In this document: positions 21,308 to 29,811 of the stretch, in pieces
Layout: each line of letters starts with the position of its first letter
Position numbering within the stretch: position 1 is the stretch's first letter
From: Asparagopsis taxiformis
Taxonomy: Eukaryota > Rhodophyta > Florideophyceae > Bonnemaisoniales > Bonnemaisoniaceae
DNA: 64,000 nucleotides
Reading direction: 5' to 3'
NCBI GenBank assembly: GCA_030407315.1
Contig: JALQPE010000230.1
Coordinates: 1-64,000, forward strand
The notes under the pieces: model-generated
What the model was told of the DNA's origin: nothing
Databases searched by the model: none
What the model saw: the letters and a program-made list of their open reading frames with translations, nothing else
Program-made: the position numbers and the translations under genes

Positions 21308-21360
21308 CCACCCTCCCGTAGCCCCTGTAGCATGTTCTCTTTCCTTTACAGGCGAACCCA

Positions 21361-21552
21361 GGGGCCTCTCGCTACACGCATTTGGCAGGTTAATTTACCT
21401 GAAGGACTACAGTACTCCTACCCCTGGGTTGAGCCTGAATGATTTTCAGCCAGCCCTGCAGTAAAAGAACTGCGTTCTTCTCATCTGGTCCTTTATGACC
21501 TGTGATATCAATATCAAGTTCTGGTGCCCAGGCAGTAGTGGTGAGATGTTAA
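21361..21552 (+). repeat. Split direct repeat B2
   Basis: Second copy of B1 and right terminus of the element. It is followed at once by the resumed gypsy LTR (ATGTCGTTAA). Confidence 0.88.
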
Positions 21553-21834
21553 ATGTCGTTAATTAACGGGAGAATAACGGCCTATTCAATATACACTGGA
21601 GTTCGGTACCATTCAGCATGCGTCTATGCTGAATGACTATTACAGCAGCTGAAACGATCCCGGAATCAGTACAGCACACTGCTTGTCATCACAAGCACCT
21701 CGCGGCAGTAGTAGAAGATGTTCGGGGTATAAATACACCAAGGTAGCGATGGTAGTAGGGGAATAGAAGCTAAGCGGGCTCAGGAGCCCTAACAGACGGA
21801 TTAAAGGAACACGGCTAAGGCTGTTCCAGCTATA
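21553..21834 (+). repeat. Gypsy 5' LTR, second part
   Basis: This matches 26823–27104. It carries a TATAAATA box at 21728–21735 and a perfect 10-bp hairpin (CATTCAGCAT, 6-nt loop) at 21610–21635. It ends CTATA before the leader that holds the primer-binding site. Confidence 0.85.
21728..21735 (+). promoter_or_regulatory. TATA box of gypsy 5' LTR
   Basis: TATAAATA about 100 bp before the end of the LTR, in the position expected for a pol II promoter driving the genomic RNA. It has an exact copy in the 3' LTR, which could read into the host gene's antisense strand. Confidence 0.5.
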
Positions 21835-21885
21835 GTGATCACTAGCAAGTGAACATCCGGTATTTCCATCCAGTCTGGTAATACA

Positions 21886-24800
21886 ATGGGATCAGAAGGT
21901 GAAGCACAGAGCAGTACGACACTGTTCGCACCACTCAAGCACCCAGAACTACGGAGGCTGGGAAGCAAGTCGATCCAAACTTTTCTCGCACAGCGAGAAC
22001 AATATTTGCTCAGGGCAAAGGATGCTGAAGAGCAAGGAAGCACATTCAAACCGATATCACTTACTAACTCAGTTGATTTCAAACTGTTGAAGGCACTAGT
22101 GCAATTAGGAACATTTGAAGGAGTACAGCAAGTGTCAGAGCTGTCAGATGTTGCTCTAAAGAAGTGGTTGGAATTGCAATTGGAAGATGCGCTGGAAAAT
22201 GTCACTGCAGAGGAGCTGCAGTCGATGCTTAAAAAGAAAGTTCGAACAGACATGGCTGAAACCGATCCGAAGCTGAGGATCATAGCTCTGTTCACGGACT
22301 ATATATCATTCCTGGAGGAACATAAACTACAAGAAATAATTGAAAGTAATCCAAAGCTAGCCGTACAGCATATATGCAAGGTTTTGCGGCCAGCAGCACT
22401 CAAGAATAAGGTCGAGAATGACCTGGAACTGCATAAGACTGATTTGAGGAAGGACTGGAAAGGGTTCTTCGATTATGTAGTCGAGAAGGCTATTGTATGT
22501 GAAGAGTTTCACAAGGTATCGGACAATGGGAATAATGAAACGTCCGGTATGACAACCAAACAGGGATCATCATCATCATCTTCACGAAGCGGCTTCAAAG
22601 TTAAAGGGAAGCCGTGGAAGAGACAGTCTGTTACCAAAGACAGACAAATTGAGACCAGACGCACAGCGGAAAAAGATGTTGTAAGTGATCCAAACCTGGC
22701 CAGACCAGCATCATCGGCTCCATTCTGCCTCAATACCATAACGTGTCCAGGAGAGAGACACTATATAAAGTGGTGTACAAAATCTACTGCCGAACAGAAG
22801 CGTAAGCTTTTGGAGGACTTTAGGCGGAAGAGCTCAGGGGCATCAATTAAGCGCGTGCGCATGGAAAATGATACCCAGTCAGGTGACCATATGAAAAGCG
22901 ATAAAAAGGCTCATAAGAAGGGTCGAATCAATGCCTTATTGGCTGACAAAGTTGAAGTTGTCGTTTCCGGGGACTACGGAGCAGATCATGCTGCACTCTC
23001 AGAGGAACATTTGAAGATGTTGGCAAAGGAAAACATATATGTGTCTATGTTGCCACTCAATGATCCAATTGTGATGCGATTGGCTGTTGACGGTTATGAT
23101 GATGCAATGACTATCACGGCACATTCTAAAGCGAGAATTTCAACGACTCTATCAACCTTGGAAGGCCCATTCAGGTTGCGCAATGTTGAATACTTAGTGT
23201 TCAAGGAGCCTATGGATGAGGTGCTGTTATCGCGACCAGTATTGCAGACACTTGGATTTGATCTAGATCAACACCTCTTGCGTGTACGTGCGAAATACAA
23301 TGACGTAGATATGACGGGTATCTCTTTTGAGCCAGAAAGTGGCTTGCAAGAAAATGAAATCGAGCCTGCTGGATCTTTGTCACAGCTTGTGACGGCAGAG
23401 TCGAGTGGGACTGCGATATACTTGGACGAACATACGGAGAAGAAAGGTTCTATCATAGAGCGAATTGATGCATATGCGTCAGCAGCTCAGTATGCTGCAA
23501 CTTGCCACGACCTTGACATTGATAAGGCAATGGATGTTGGACTGCATAACCCTAATGGTGTTAATGTACATTTAAAGCGGATGTATGACGAGGCTATAGA
23601 AGCGGGATTGCCCGTAAATTTGGGGCCACGTATGCAGCATATACTAACACATCATGCTGATATATTCCGACTGCGATTGGGATCTGACCCACCCGTAAGC
23701 ATCGAGCCGATGCAGATCAGGCTGCAGCCGAATGCAGTCCCGGTACGAGTGAGGCTACGTCGCTACACGCAGCAACAGCATGATTTTTTGACCAAAAAGG
23801 TGTCTCAACTGGAGCAACTTGGTTTAGTTCGGAAGAATAACCAAAGTGCATGGGCATGCGCTCCTCTTCTGGTACCCAAGAAGGGGCCAGAAATGTTTCG
23901 GTTCACTACAGACTTGCGGCCAGTCAACAAAGTAACCATTCCATACGCATGGCCTATGCCAAACGTTGAGAGCGTCTTGGCCAGACTGGCCGATAGAAGG
24001 TGCTTCGCGACTATTGACTTGTGCCAGGGCTATTGGCAGTTGCCTTTGGCGGAAGACGCACAAGAATGCCAGAGCTTTATCACTCCGGATGGAGTTTACA
24101 CACCCACTCGGGTCATGCATGGACAGCGCAATGCTGTAGCCTATTTTCAAAGCTCTGTGCAACACATTTGCGAACCAATCATGGAGAATCTGCTTCTTTG
24201 GTTGGATGATATCCTGATTCATGCCACAACAGCAAGTGTGCTGTTGGATGTCATGGAACGATTTTTTGCTTTGTGTAAGCAATTCAATCTGAAGTTGCAT
24301 GCCGCAAAGTGTCATCTATTCATGACAAAAGTACGCTGGTGTGGACGAATTATCAGTATCAACGGTGTTAAGATGGATCCATCAAGGATGGAAGCGTTAC
24401 TACGCATGCCATATCCAAAGACATGTGATCAGCTGCAACAGTTCATTTGTGCAGCCGGATGGATGCGCACTGGAATACCACAGTTCACAACTGTAATTGA
24501 ACCACTGGCTGTGCTTATGGAGGAAATTTATAAGATTGCAGGTACAAGGAAGAAGCGCAGACTAACAAAGTACGCCTTAGATGCTAATGGATGGAATCAT
24601 ACTCACAGAGAGGCTTTCGAAAATGTGAAGCAAGCTTTGGCAAAGTCTGTTGTGTTGGCGCACCCCTCTGCATCAAAACTGATATGTTTATTCACTGATG
24701 CCAGTGACAAACACTGGTCAGGAATCCTGACGCAAGTTCCACCCAATGACATTGATTTACCGTTTGCGGAACAGAAACATCAACCGTTGGCATTCTTATC

Positions 24801-26757
24801 TGGATCATTTCACGGCGCAAGTTCAAGGTGGTCAACTCCTGAAAAGGAAGCAGCAGCTATCATATACAGTGTACAGAGGTTGGACTATCTATTATTGAGA
24901 CCTGAAGGGTTTCATATATTTACAGATCACAGCAATTTGATCTTTATGTTCAATCCAGAGACAGCAGCCACGAGGCTAAACAGGGCCAGTTTCTCCAAAG
25001 TACAGAGATGGGGTATGATACTCGCACAGTATCAATATACTATCATACATATATCAGGCGAGCAGAACTGTTGGGCCGACTTACTATCACGCTGGGGTGC
25101 AACAGAACTTAGAAACAAGGACGCTGAGCAAGAGCATATGCGAGTAGCATCCTTGTGTCGTGCTCCCCTTTCTCCAGAGTATGATCCCGACTTTACATGG
25201 CCGAATAAGGAAGACTTTTTAGCTTCGCAAGCCGCTGTTGATGATGCAGAGAAGCTGACAAACGTCTTGAGCATACAGGATGGACTTCTGAAGACTAATT
25301 CTGGTGCAATATTCATACCTTCTAATGATACGCACATGCAATTACGAGTTTGTGTGGTTGGTCATTGCGGGAAGGCGGGGCATCGTGGATTCGATAGCAC
25401 GTATGAAGCAATCAAGAGTTGTTTCTATTGGCCGTCTTTGCGAGCAGACGTCAGGCATTTCTGCAAATCGTGTCTGCACTGCCTGGCAACATCAGGAAGC
25501 CAAAGAATTGAGCGCCCAAGAGGACATGCTATACATGCAACCAAGGTCAACGAGGTAATACATTTTGACTTCTTATATATGGGTGCGAGTGACACAAAGG
25601 ACCAATACGTCATGATCATCAAGGATGATTTGTCGAACTATACATGGTTACAAGCATCAAGGGAAGCTGATGCATTTTCTGCGTCAATTGCATTGCTGAA
25701 ATGGTTCGCTGCTCTTGGGACGCCGCGAATATGGGTAAGTGATCGAGGATCACACTTCAAAAATAAGTTGGTTGATTATATTAATCGAGCTATGCATTGT
25801 CAACACCACTTTACCACACCTAATACTCCTCATGCTAATGGAACTGTTGAACGAGTATGCAGAGAAGTCCTGAGGTGTTGCAGAGCGCTCCTATCCGAGT
25901 TCAGGCTGAAGGAAATAGAGTGGCCGCATGTTCTGCACATTGTGCAATCGGTGCTCAACAACTCTGTGGTTGCAAGCTTGGGAAATCGAGCTCCGATAAC
26001 TGTGTTTACAGGAAGAGAGCCAGACAGTCCTTTAAAGTTCCTCTTACCGCCTGCTGTTGCAAAGCCAAGGGCAATTGCAGAGGTGAAGCTACTACAATCA
26101 ATCAAGATTGAAGGACTACACAAGTCATTGGAGGCCATACATGGCGAGGTTACAGAGCGAAAAACGAAGCAAAGGTGTGCAGATGTAAAAAGGCATAATG
26201 CAAAAACGTTTGTACATGAAACCAACTTTGATGTTGGCGACTTTGTTTTGGTAGCGAAGCGACTGAATAAGGATGGGCATAAGTTGCAGATGCAGTGGTT
26301 GGGACCCCAGCGAGTTTTGCGGGAGGAGTCGGAATGGGTATATGAGTGTGAGGATTTAATCAATGGAAAGGTTTCATTGGTACACGCGAACAGGTTGAAA
26401 TTCTATGCAGACTCACAGCTCAATGTTACACAAGAACTACTGGATACTATAGACCACAATGATCGGCATTATAATACTGTGTCCAGACTTCTGGATTTGC
26501 GTTATAATCGCGCCAAGAAATGCTACGAAGTGCAAGTATCATGGAAAGGGTTTAGTCATGAAGAGCCGACGTGGGAGCCAATTTATAATATGGAAGAGGA
26601 CATACCTGATATGCTGCGCAAGTTTCTGGAAAGCTATCCAGACAAAGGAAAAGTGCAGAGAGCATTGAGTTCTCTCGCGGGAGTAGCTCGCACTGAAAGA
26701 GAGGAGTGTAGACCGGCGAAACCTGGTCCAACAGAATTGGCAAATGGCATTGAATGA
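21886..26757 (+). CDS. Ty3/gypsy Gag-Pol polyprotein with chromodomain
   Basis: A 1623-codon ORF starting at ATG 52 bp after the 5' LTR. The Gag-like helical part covers residues 1–230. A CX5CX4HX4C zinc-knuckle variant lies near 283–299. The protease region near 360–480 has D-Y-G-A in place of the usual D-[ST]-G-A. RT follows, with a LWLDDILIHA catalytic box near 770, and RNase H with LFTDASDKHWSG near 937. Integrase has its HHCC region near 1160–1200, D1 in HFDFLYMG (about 1225), D2 in VSDRGSH (about 1283) and E in NGTVERV (about 1319). A chromodomain lies at about 1529–1580 (CYEVQVSWKG…TWEP), which in chromoviruses guides integration to marked chromatin. Gag and Pol share one frame, so the ratio must be set by processing. 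The last bases lie in the 3' LTR. Confidence 0.9.
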   Translation: MGSEGEAQSSTTLFAPLKHPELRRLGSKSIQTFLAQREQYLLRAKDAEEQGSTFKPISLTNSVDFKLLKALVQLGTFEGVQQVSELSDVALKKWLELQLEDALENVTAEELQSMLKKKVRTDMAETDPKLRIIALFTDYISFLEEHKLQEIIESNPKLAVQHICKVLRPAALKNKVENDLELHKTDLRKDWKGFFDYVVEKAIVCEEFHKVSDNGNNETSGMTTKQGSSSSSSRSGFKVKGKPWKRQSVTKDRQIETRRTAEKDVVSDPNLARPASSAPFCLNTITCPGERHYIKWCTKSTAEQKRKLLEDFRRKSSGASIKRVRMENDTQSGDHMKSDKKAHKKGRINALLADKVEVVVSGDYGADHAALSEEHLKMLAKENIYVSMLPLNDPIVMRLAVDGYDDAMTITAHSKARISTTLSTLEGPFRLRNVEYLVFKEPMDEVLLSRPVLQTLGFDLDQHLLRVRAKYNDVDMTGISFEPESGLQENEIEPAGSLSQLVTAESSGTAIYLDEHTEKKGSIIERIDAYASAAQYAATCHDLDIDKAMDVGLHNPNGVNVHLKRMYDEAIEAGLPVNLGPRMQHILTHHADIFRLRLGSDPPVSIEPMQIRLQPNAVPVRVRLRRYTQQQHDFLTKKVSQLEQLGLVRKNNQSAWACAPLLVPKKGPEMFRFTTDLRPVNKVTIPYAWPMPNVESVLARLADRRCFATIDLCQGYWQLPLAEDAQECQSFITPDGVYTPTRVMHGQRNAVAYFQSSVQHICEPIMENLLLWLDDILIHATTASVLLDVMERFFALCKQFNLKLHAAKCHLFMTKVRWCGRIISINGVKMDPSRMEALLRMPYPKTCDQLQQFICAAGWMRTGIPQFTTVIEPLAVLMEEIYKIAGTRKKRRLTKYALDANGWNHTHREAFENVKQALAKSVVLAHPSASKLICLFTDASDKHWSGILTQVPPNDIDLPFAEQKHQPLAFLSGSFHGASSRWSTPEKEAAAIIYSVQRLDYLLLRPEGFHIFTDHSNLIFMFNPETAATRLNRASFSKVQRWGMILAQYQYTIIHISGEQNCWADLLSRWGATELRNKDAEQEHMRVASLCRAPLSPEYDPDFTWPNKEDFLASQAAVDDAEKLTNVLSIQDGLLKTNSGAIFIPSNDTHMQLRVCVVGHCGKAGHRGFDSTYEAIKSCFYWPSLRADVRHFCKSCLHCLATSGSQRIERPRGHAIHATKVNEVIHFDFLYMGASDTKDQYVMIIKDDLSNYTWLQASREADAFSASIALLKWFAALGTPRIWVSDRGSHFKNKLVDYINRAMHCQHHFTTPNTPHANGTVERVCREVLRCCRALLSEFRLKEIEWPHVLHIVQSVLNNSVVASLGNRAPITVFTGREPDSPLKFLLPPAVAKPRAIAEVKLLQSIKIEGLHKSLEAIHGEVTERKTKQRCADVKRHNAKTFVHETNFDVGDFVLVAKRLNKDGHKLQMQWLGPQRVLREESEWVYECEDLINGKVSLVHANRLKFYADSQLNVTQELLDTIDHNDRHYNTVSRLLDLRYNRAKKCYEVQVSWKGFSHEEPTWEPIYNMEEDIPDMLRKFLESYPDKGKVQRALSSLAGVARTEREECRPAKPGPTELANGIE

Positions 26758-27104
26758 TTGGGGTAAGTTGTTTTCAGTGCCGGATTACTGATATATGGAT
26801 CTCCAATTAATAACATTATTCAATGTCGTTAATTAACGGGAGAATAACGGCCTATTCAATATACACTGGAGTTCGGTACCATTCAGCATGCGTCTATGCT
26901 GAATGACTATTACAGCAGCTGAAACGATCCCGGAATCAGTACAGCACACTGCTTGTCATCACAAGCACCTCGCGGCAGTAGTAGAAGATGTTCGGGGTAT
27001 AAATACACCAAGGTAGCGATGGTAGTAGGGGAATAGAAGCTAAGCGGGCTCAGGAGCCCTAACAGACGGATTAAAGGAACACGGCTAAGGCTGTTCCAGC
27101 TATA
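26707..27104 (+). repeat. Gypsy 3' LTR
   Basis: A 398-bp terminal repeat beginning TGTAGACCGG directly after a polypurine tract and ending CTATA before the target duplication at 27105. A TATAAATA box lies at 26998–27005. The hairpin of the 5' copy recurs at 26880–26905. Confidence 0.88.
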
Positions 27105-27108
27105 GCCC
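27105..27108. repeat. Target-site duplication GCCC (right)
   Basis: Right copy of the GCCC at 15016–15019, directly after the gypsy 3' LTR. Confidence 0.75.
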
Positions 27109-27917
27109 CGCACGAGCCCAGGGACATTCCGCGTCTCGTTCAATGCTCCAGATTATTCGCTTCACCAAACTATACGCAGGTTCCGCACAACAGAGCCGCC
27201 CATAAAGTTGGAACGTACATTCTCTCCGGTTCTCAAGGCAGCACTCCGCACAAGCACCAATCGCCTCTAGAACCGCATCGATTTCAATCACCATTCTTCT
27301 ATCCGCTTCCGTCTTGCCTTGTCTCTTCAAGTGCTCTCGCAACATCTCGAATTCGCTTCCAATCTTCTCGAACGCCGGTCGCCGCTCGTCTTCATTCATC
27401 TTCTCGATCCACTTATACTCTGTCACCAGTTTCAATACTTCATTCTCGTGCCCAGCCCCGAGTAGGTGCCACACAATATTGTCGATAATGTACTTGTCAT
27501 TCTTGTCTAGATTCACCCACCTGCTTCGCTCATTACTTGATTCGTTCGCGTCATCCTCAACGCCCCCTCCACCACTTCTACTTCGGTTTGTCGGCGCTCG
27601 GTACCCGTCGATAATTCTTATATGCCACCACATCACACTCTCTCTACGCCCTGCCATGTCTACACTCACCTCACGCATCAGGCCAGCAATCTTGATTCCG
27701 ACAATCTCCCCATTCTCGCAAACCAAACTTGCTACACCGTTCTCTTCAAACATCTCCATGCCCTCCAATGCAATCTCTTTATTCACATTCCACAGCTTCA
27801 TAATCACTCCCAACGGAACGTACTCGTCCTTCTTCTGCACGACGCAAAACGACGTAAACATATCTTCCACACTAATCTCCTTTCTCGTCATCGCCCACGC
27901 CTTCTGTAGAGAGGCTA
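27105..27917 (-). CDS. NLR gene, middle part: winged helix and helical linker
   Basis: Middle exon piece of the receptor, between the copia insertion (upstream) and the gypsy insertion (downstream). It starts with a winged-helix segment typical of NB-ARC proteins (VEDMFTSFCVV…GVIMKLWNVN), the part that closes over the nucleotide in the resting state. A Gly-rich loop and a long charged helical region follow. The family-specific block NEVLKLVTEYKWIEKMNEDE recurs in the relic at 41795–42159. The frame is continuous with 33798–34899 across GGCTC and with 13907–15015 across GCCC. Confidence 0.8.
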
Positions 27918-27922
27918 GGCTC
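27918..27922. repeat. Target-site duplication GGCTC (left)
   Basis: GGCTC lies directly before the TG of the copia 5' LTR and again at 33798–33802 after the CA of the 3' LTR. Confidence 0.9.
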
Positions 27923-28545
27923 TGTGCAATAGCTGATCGATCTAGATGTATTGCATGCGCAATAGCTGGTCGATCCAGATGTGCTGCAATCTGGATATTG
28001 GCTTACTGCTATCCAGACGAACAGATTGATGCAGCAGCAGCAAGTGATGGAGGCCAATGATTGGCCGAGCACATACAGTGGAAATAGAGCCATCACAGCG
28101 AAAGTGTATCGAATGATCGATATATGCTATTATATAGCAGCACTGCATTACGTAAGACTGTATTATTAATTATGATACAGAGGCATCCTCATTGGACGAA
28201 GACATGGATCTTCAGCTTGAGGATAGAGCAAAGTGATGTATTCCATGATGGAAGCATCACAGCTACAGGTTCACTCTGATAGATAGCTTCCACTAGTACG
28301 ATGACTAGGTTAGGGTTAGAGTGGAACCTGTTGTTTGTTGGCACTTTAGAAGTACCTACAGCGTGCGGCATCTGCCTATAAATAGTGCGACAAGATGTCG
28401 TGCAAGGGGAGGAGAGGGCAAGCGAGGAGCAACGAGCAAACCCAAGCATCTCCAGAAACCCGGCCTTTGTGGCTTCCTGTTATCGCCTCTAGTATTTCCC
28501 TCTATTCCTTGGGTGTCCATGTCGACAAAGCCATTTTATTCCACA
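27923..28545 (+). repeat. Copia 5' LTR
   Basis: 623 bp, TG…CA. It contains two direct repeats of a 33-bp motif around GCAATAGCTGRTCGATCYAG near its start and a TATAAATAG box at 28377–28385, about 165 bp before the end. Confidence 0.93.
28377..28385 (+). promoter_or_regulatory. TATA box of copia 5' LTR
   Basis: TATAAATAG in the U3-like part of the LTR, the expected promoter for the element RNA. The same box in the 3' LTR faces out toward the receptor's NB-ARC exon on the antisense strand. Confidence 0.5.
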
Positions 28546-28548
28546 GTT

Positions 28549-29784
28549 ATGGGCCCAGGAGGCATGGCCCCGAAGAAAGCGCTTGAGGAAGTGAACGCAA
28601 AGCCCACTTCACTACAGGATCCACCCCCTCTTCGTCCCGGTCAAGATCGTCAGAAATGGCGAAGAGATGTCAACTCTTGGATGGCCTATATCACCAGGCG
28701 AGCATCTGTTGGTGAGAAAAAGTCACTTGCAACCCAGGCAACGCTGTGTTACGAGCTGTACAATGCCTTGGACGCAAGTTATCAGAGTGTAATCGATCAT
28801 GCTAAAATCAACAAGTCAATTTCATTTGATGTTGAGCCGCACCAACAGGAAGAAGCAGTGCTGAAGATTGTATCGCTAATTGGCGCTGATACATCACTGG
28901 AGATTATCGATCGAGCCCTGAATGCTTACAAGAATGTACATATGTGTATAAGATCCAACTCAGAACAGCCTTCCGAATTTGCAACTCGTTTTCGGGGGCT
29001 TGTTTCACAGTATATGTCACTTACTGGTATCAGTGTCACTGAGACAGAGTCACAGCTCATGGCAATGATAATGTTGCAGAATTCTCGTCTGCCACATGAC
29101 ACTCAGAACGCAGTGAAGTTACTACTTGTCACTCAAGTGCAACAGAAAAGAGCTTCACAGATAGCTAAGGCAGTGAAGCTATCTGTGCATGATACAGAGA
29201 ATCTCAAGAATTACGTACAAGACGCAAGTGACATATACGGCAAAGCAGACAGCATAGAATTTCCAGGCAATAATGGACAGAGTGAACAACGTAGGACGTT
29301 GTCTGAAGCAGATCTGTCTAGATTAATTGACATTGCGACAAACATGACGCATTTGTTGCAATGTGTCACTCGTGAAGGGGACTCTGGCCATGATATATAC
29401 GTTGATGATGTATTTAACGCACTGCAGTCCTTGGATTCCGATCCATCGCAGCAAAAACGCCACAACAGCACTTCGAAGAGGCCCAGTGGAGATGATTTTC
29501 ATGCCGCCGTTCAAAAGGCGACAATGATGGCTATTCAAAATCAAAGAGAATCCTCTATTGGAGCACTAACTGTGCAACCGCGACGTCAGTCGACGAAACT
29601 GACAGAAAGAAAGATGAACAGTCGATGTCATCGCTGTAAGCGTAAAGGACATTGGAAGGGTGACGCAGAATGCCCCATGACAAAGCGTCGTAAAATAAGC
29701 AAGGTCTCTCCTAAAGACGGAGAGGCTGATGAGGCCATTGAAAAGCCTGTGGAAAATGAAGACAGCCTACATTTTCAGAAGTAG
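28549..29784 (+). CDS. Copia Gag with zinc knuckle
   Basis: The first ATG lies 3 bp after the LTR; a second candidate at 28564 has a better context (GGCATGGCC). The 411-residue protein forms the particle that packages element RNA. It is largely helical, like copia UBN-type Gags, and ends with a basic part holding a CX2CX4HX6C knuckle (CHRCKRKGHWKGDAEC). The frame stops at TAG 29782–29784, inside a strong stem-loop. The pol frame (−1) overlaps it. Confidence 0.85.
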   Translation: MGPGGMAPKKALEEVNAKPTSLQDPPPLRPGQDRQKWRRDVNSWMAYITRRASVGEKKSLATQATLCYELYNALDASYQSVIDHAKINKSISFDVEPHQQEEAVLKIVSLIGADTSLEIIDRALNAYKNVHMCIRSNSEQPSEFATRFRGLVSQYMSLTGISVTETESQLMAMIMLQNSRLPHDTQNAVKLLLVTQVQQKRASQIAKAVKLSVHDTENLKNYVQDASDIYGKADSIEFPGNNGQSEQRRTLSEADLSRLIDIATNMTHLLQCVTREGDSGHDIYVDDVFNALQSLDSDPSQQKRHNSTSKRPSGDDFHAAVQKATMMAIQNQRESSIGALTVQPRRQSTKLTERKMNSRCHRCKRKGHWKGDAECPMTKRRKISKVSPKDGEADEAIEKPVENEDSLHFQK

Positions 29785-29811
29785 GGTCAGATGAGCTCCG
29801 ATCTGACCCTA
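29782..29811 (+). promoter_or_regulatory. Stem-loop enclosing the Gag stop codon
   Basis: An 11-bp perfect inverted repeat (TAGGGTCAGAT / ATCTGACCCTA) with an 8-nt loop. The 5' arm begins with the Gag stop codon itself. Pol lies in the −1 frame, open through this region, with the protease D-S-G-A box at 29823–29834. A hairpin here is well placed to control termination, frameshift or Pol initiation. No canonical heptamer lies just upstream, so the mechanism is unclear. Confidence 0.6.

Larger units (their letters stand above)
15136..21552 (+). mobile_element. DIRS-order (Ngaro/PAT-like) retrotransposon with split direct repeats
   Basis: A 6417-bp element with the arrangement A1 (15136–15482), ORFs, B1 (20769–20960), A2 (20961–21307), a 53-bp spacer, B2 (21361–21552). 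This is the split-direct-repeat plan of Ngaro/PAT elements, which replicate through a circle joined at B–A and integrate by a tyrosine recombinase. It encodes Gag-like ORFs, RT-RNase H and a tyrosine recombinase. It entered the gypsy LTR with no target duplication: flanks ATTATTCA and ATGTCG join exactly as in the empty site at 26822/26823. Absence of duplication is what a tyrosine recombinase predicts. Confidence 0.88.
15020..27104 (+). mobile_element. Full-length Ty3/gypsy chromovirus-type element (with nested DIRS element)
   Basis: LTRs of 398 bp start TGTAG and end CTATA. The 3' LTR is 26707–27104. The 5' LTR is split into 15020–15135 and 21553–21834 by a DIRS-order element. A purine-rich tract (GAAAGAGAGGAG) sits directly before the 3' LTR. 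Between the LTRs lies one uninterrupted Gag-Pol ORF ending in a chromodomain. The LTR copies look identical by eye, so insertion is recent. It lies in sense opposite to the host receptor gene and is flanked by GCCC duplications. Confidence 0.88.

Noticed and set aside
15020..21834. Reading the gypsy end fragment at 15020 as the remains of a second, tandem gypsy copy
   Set aside because: The fragment is identical to the start of the 3' LTR, the polypurine tract lies directly before it at the other end, and the DIRS element explains the gap. A single LTR split by an insertion is simpler and gives a target duplication.
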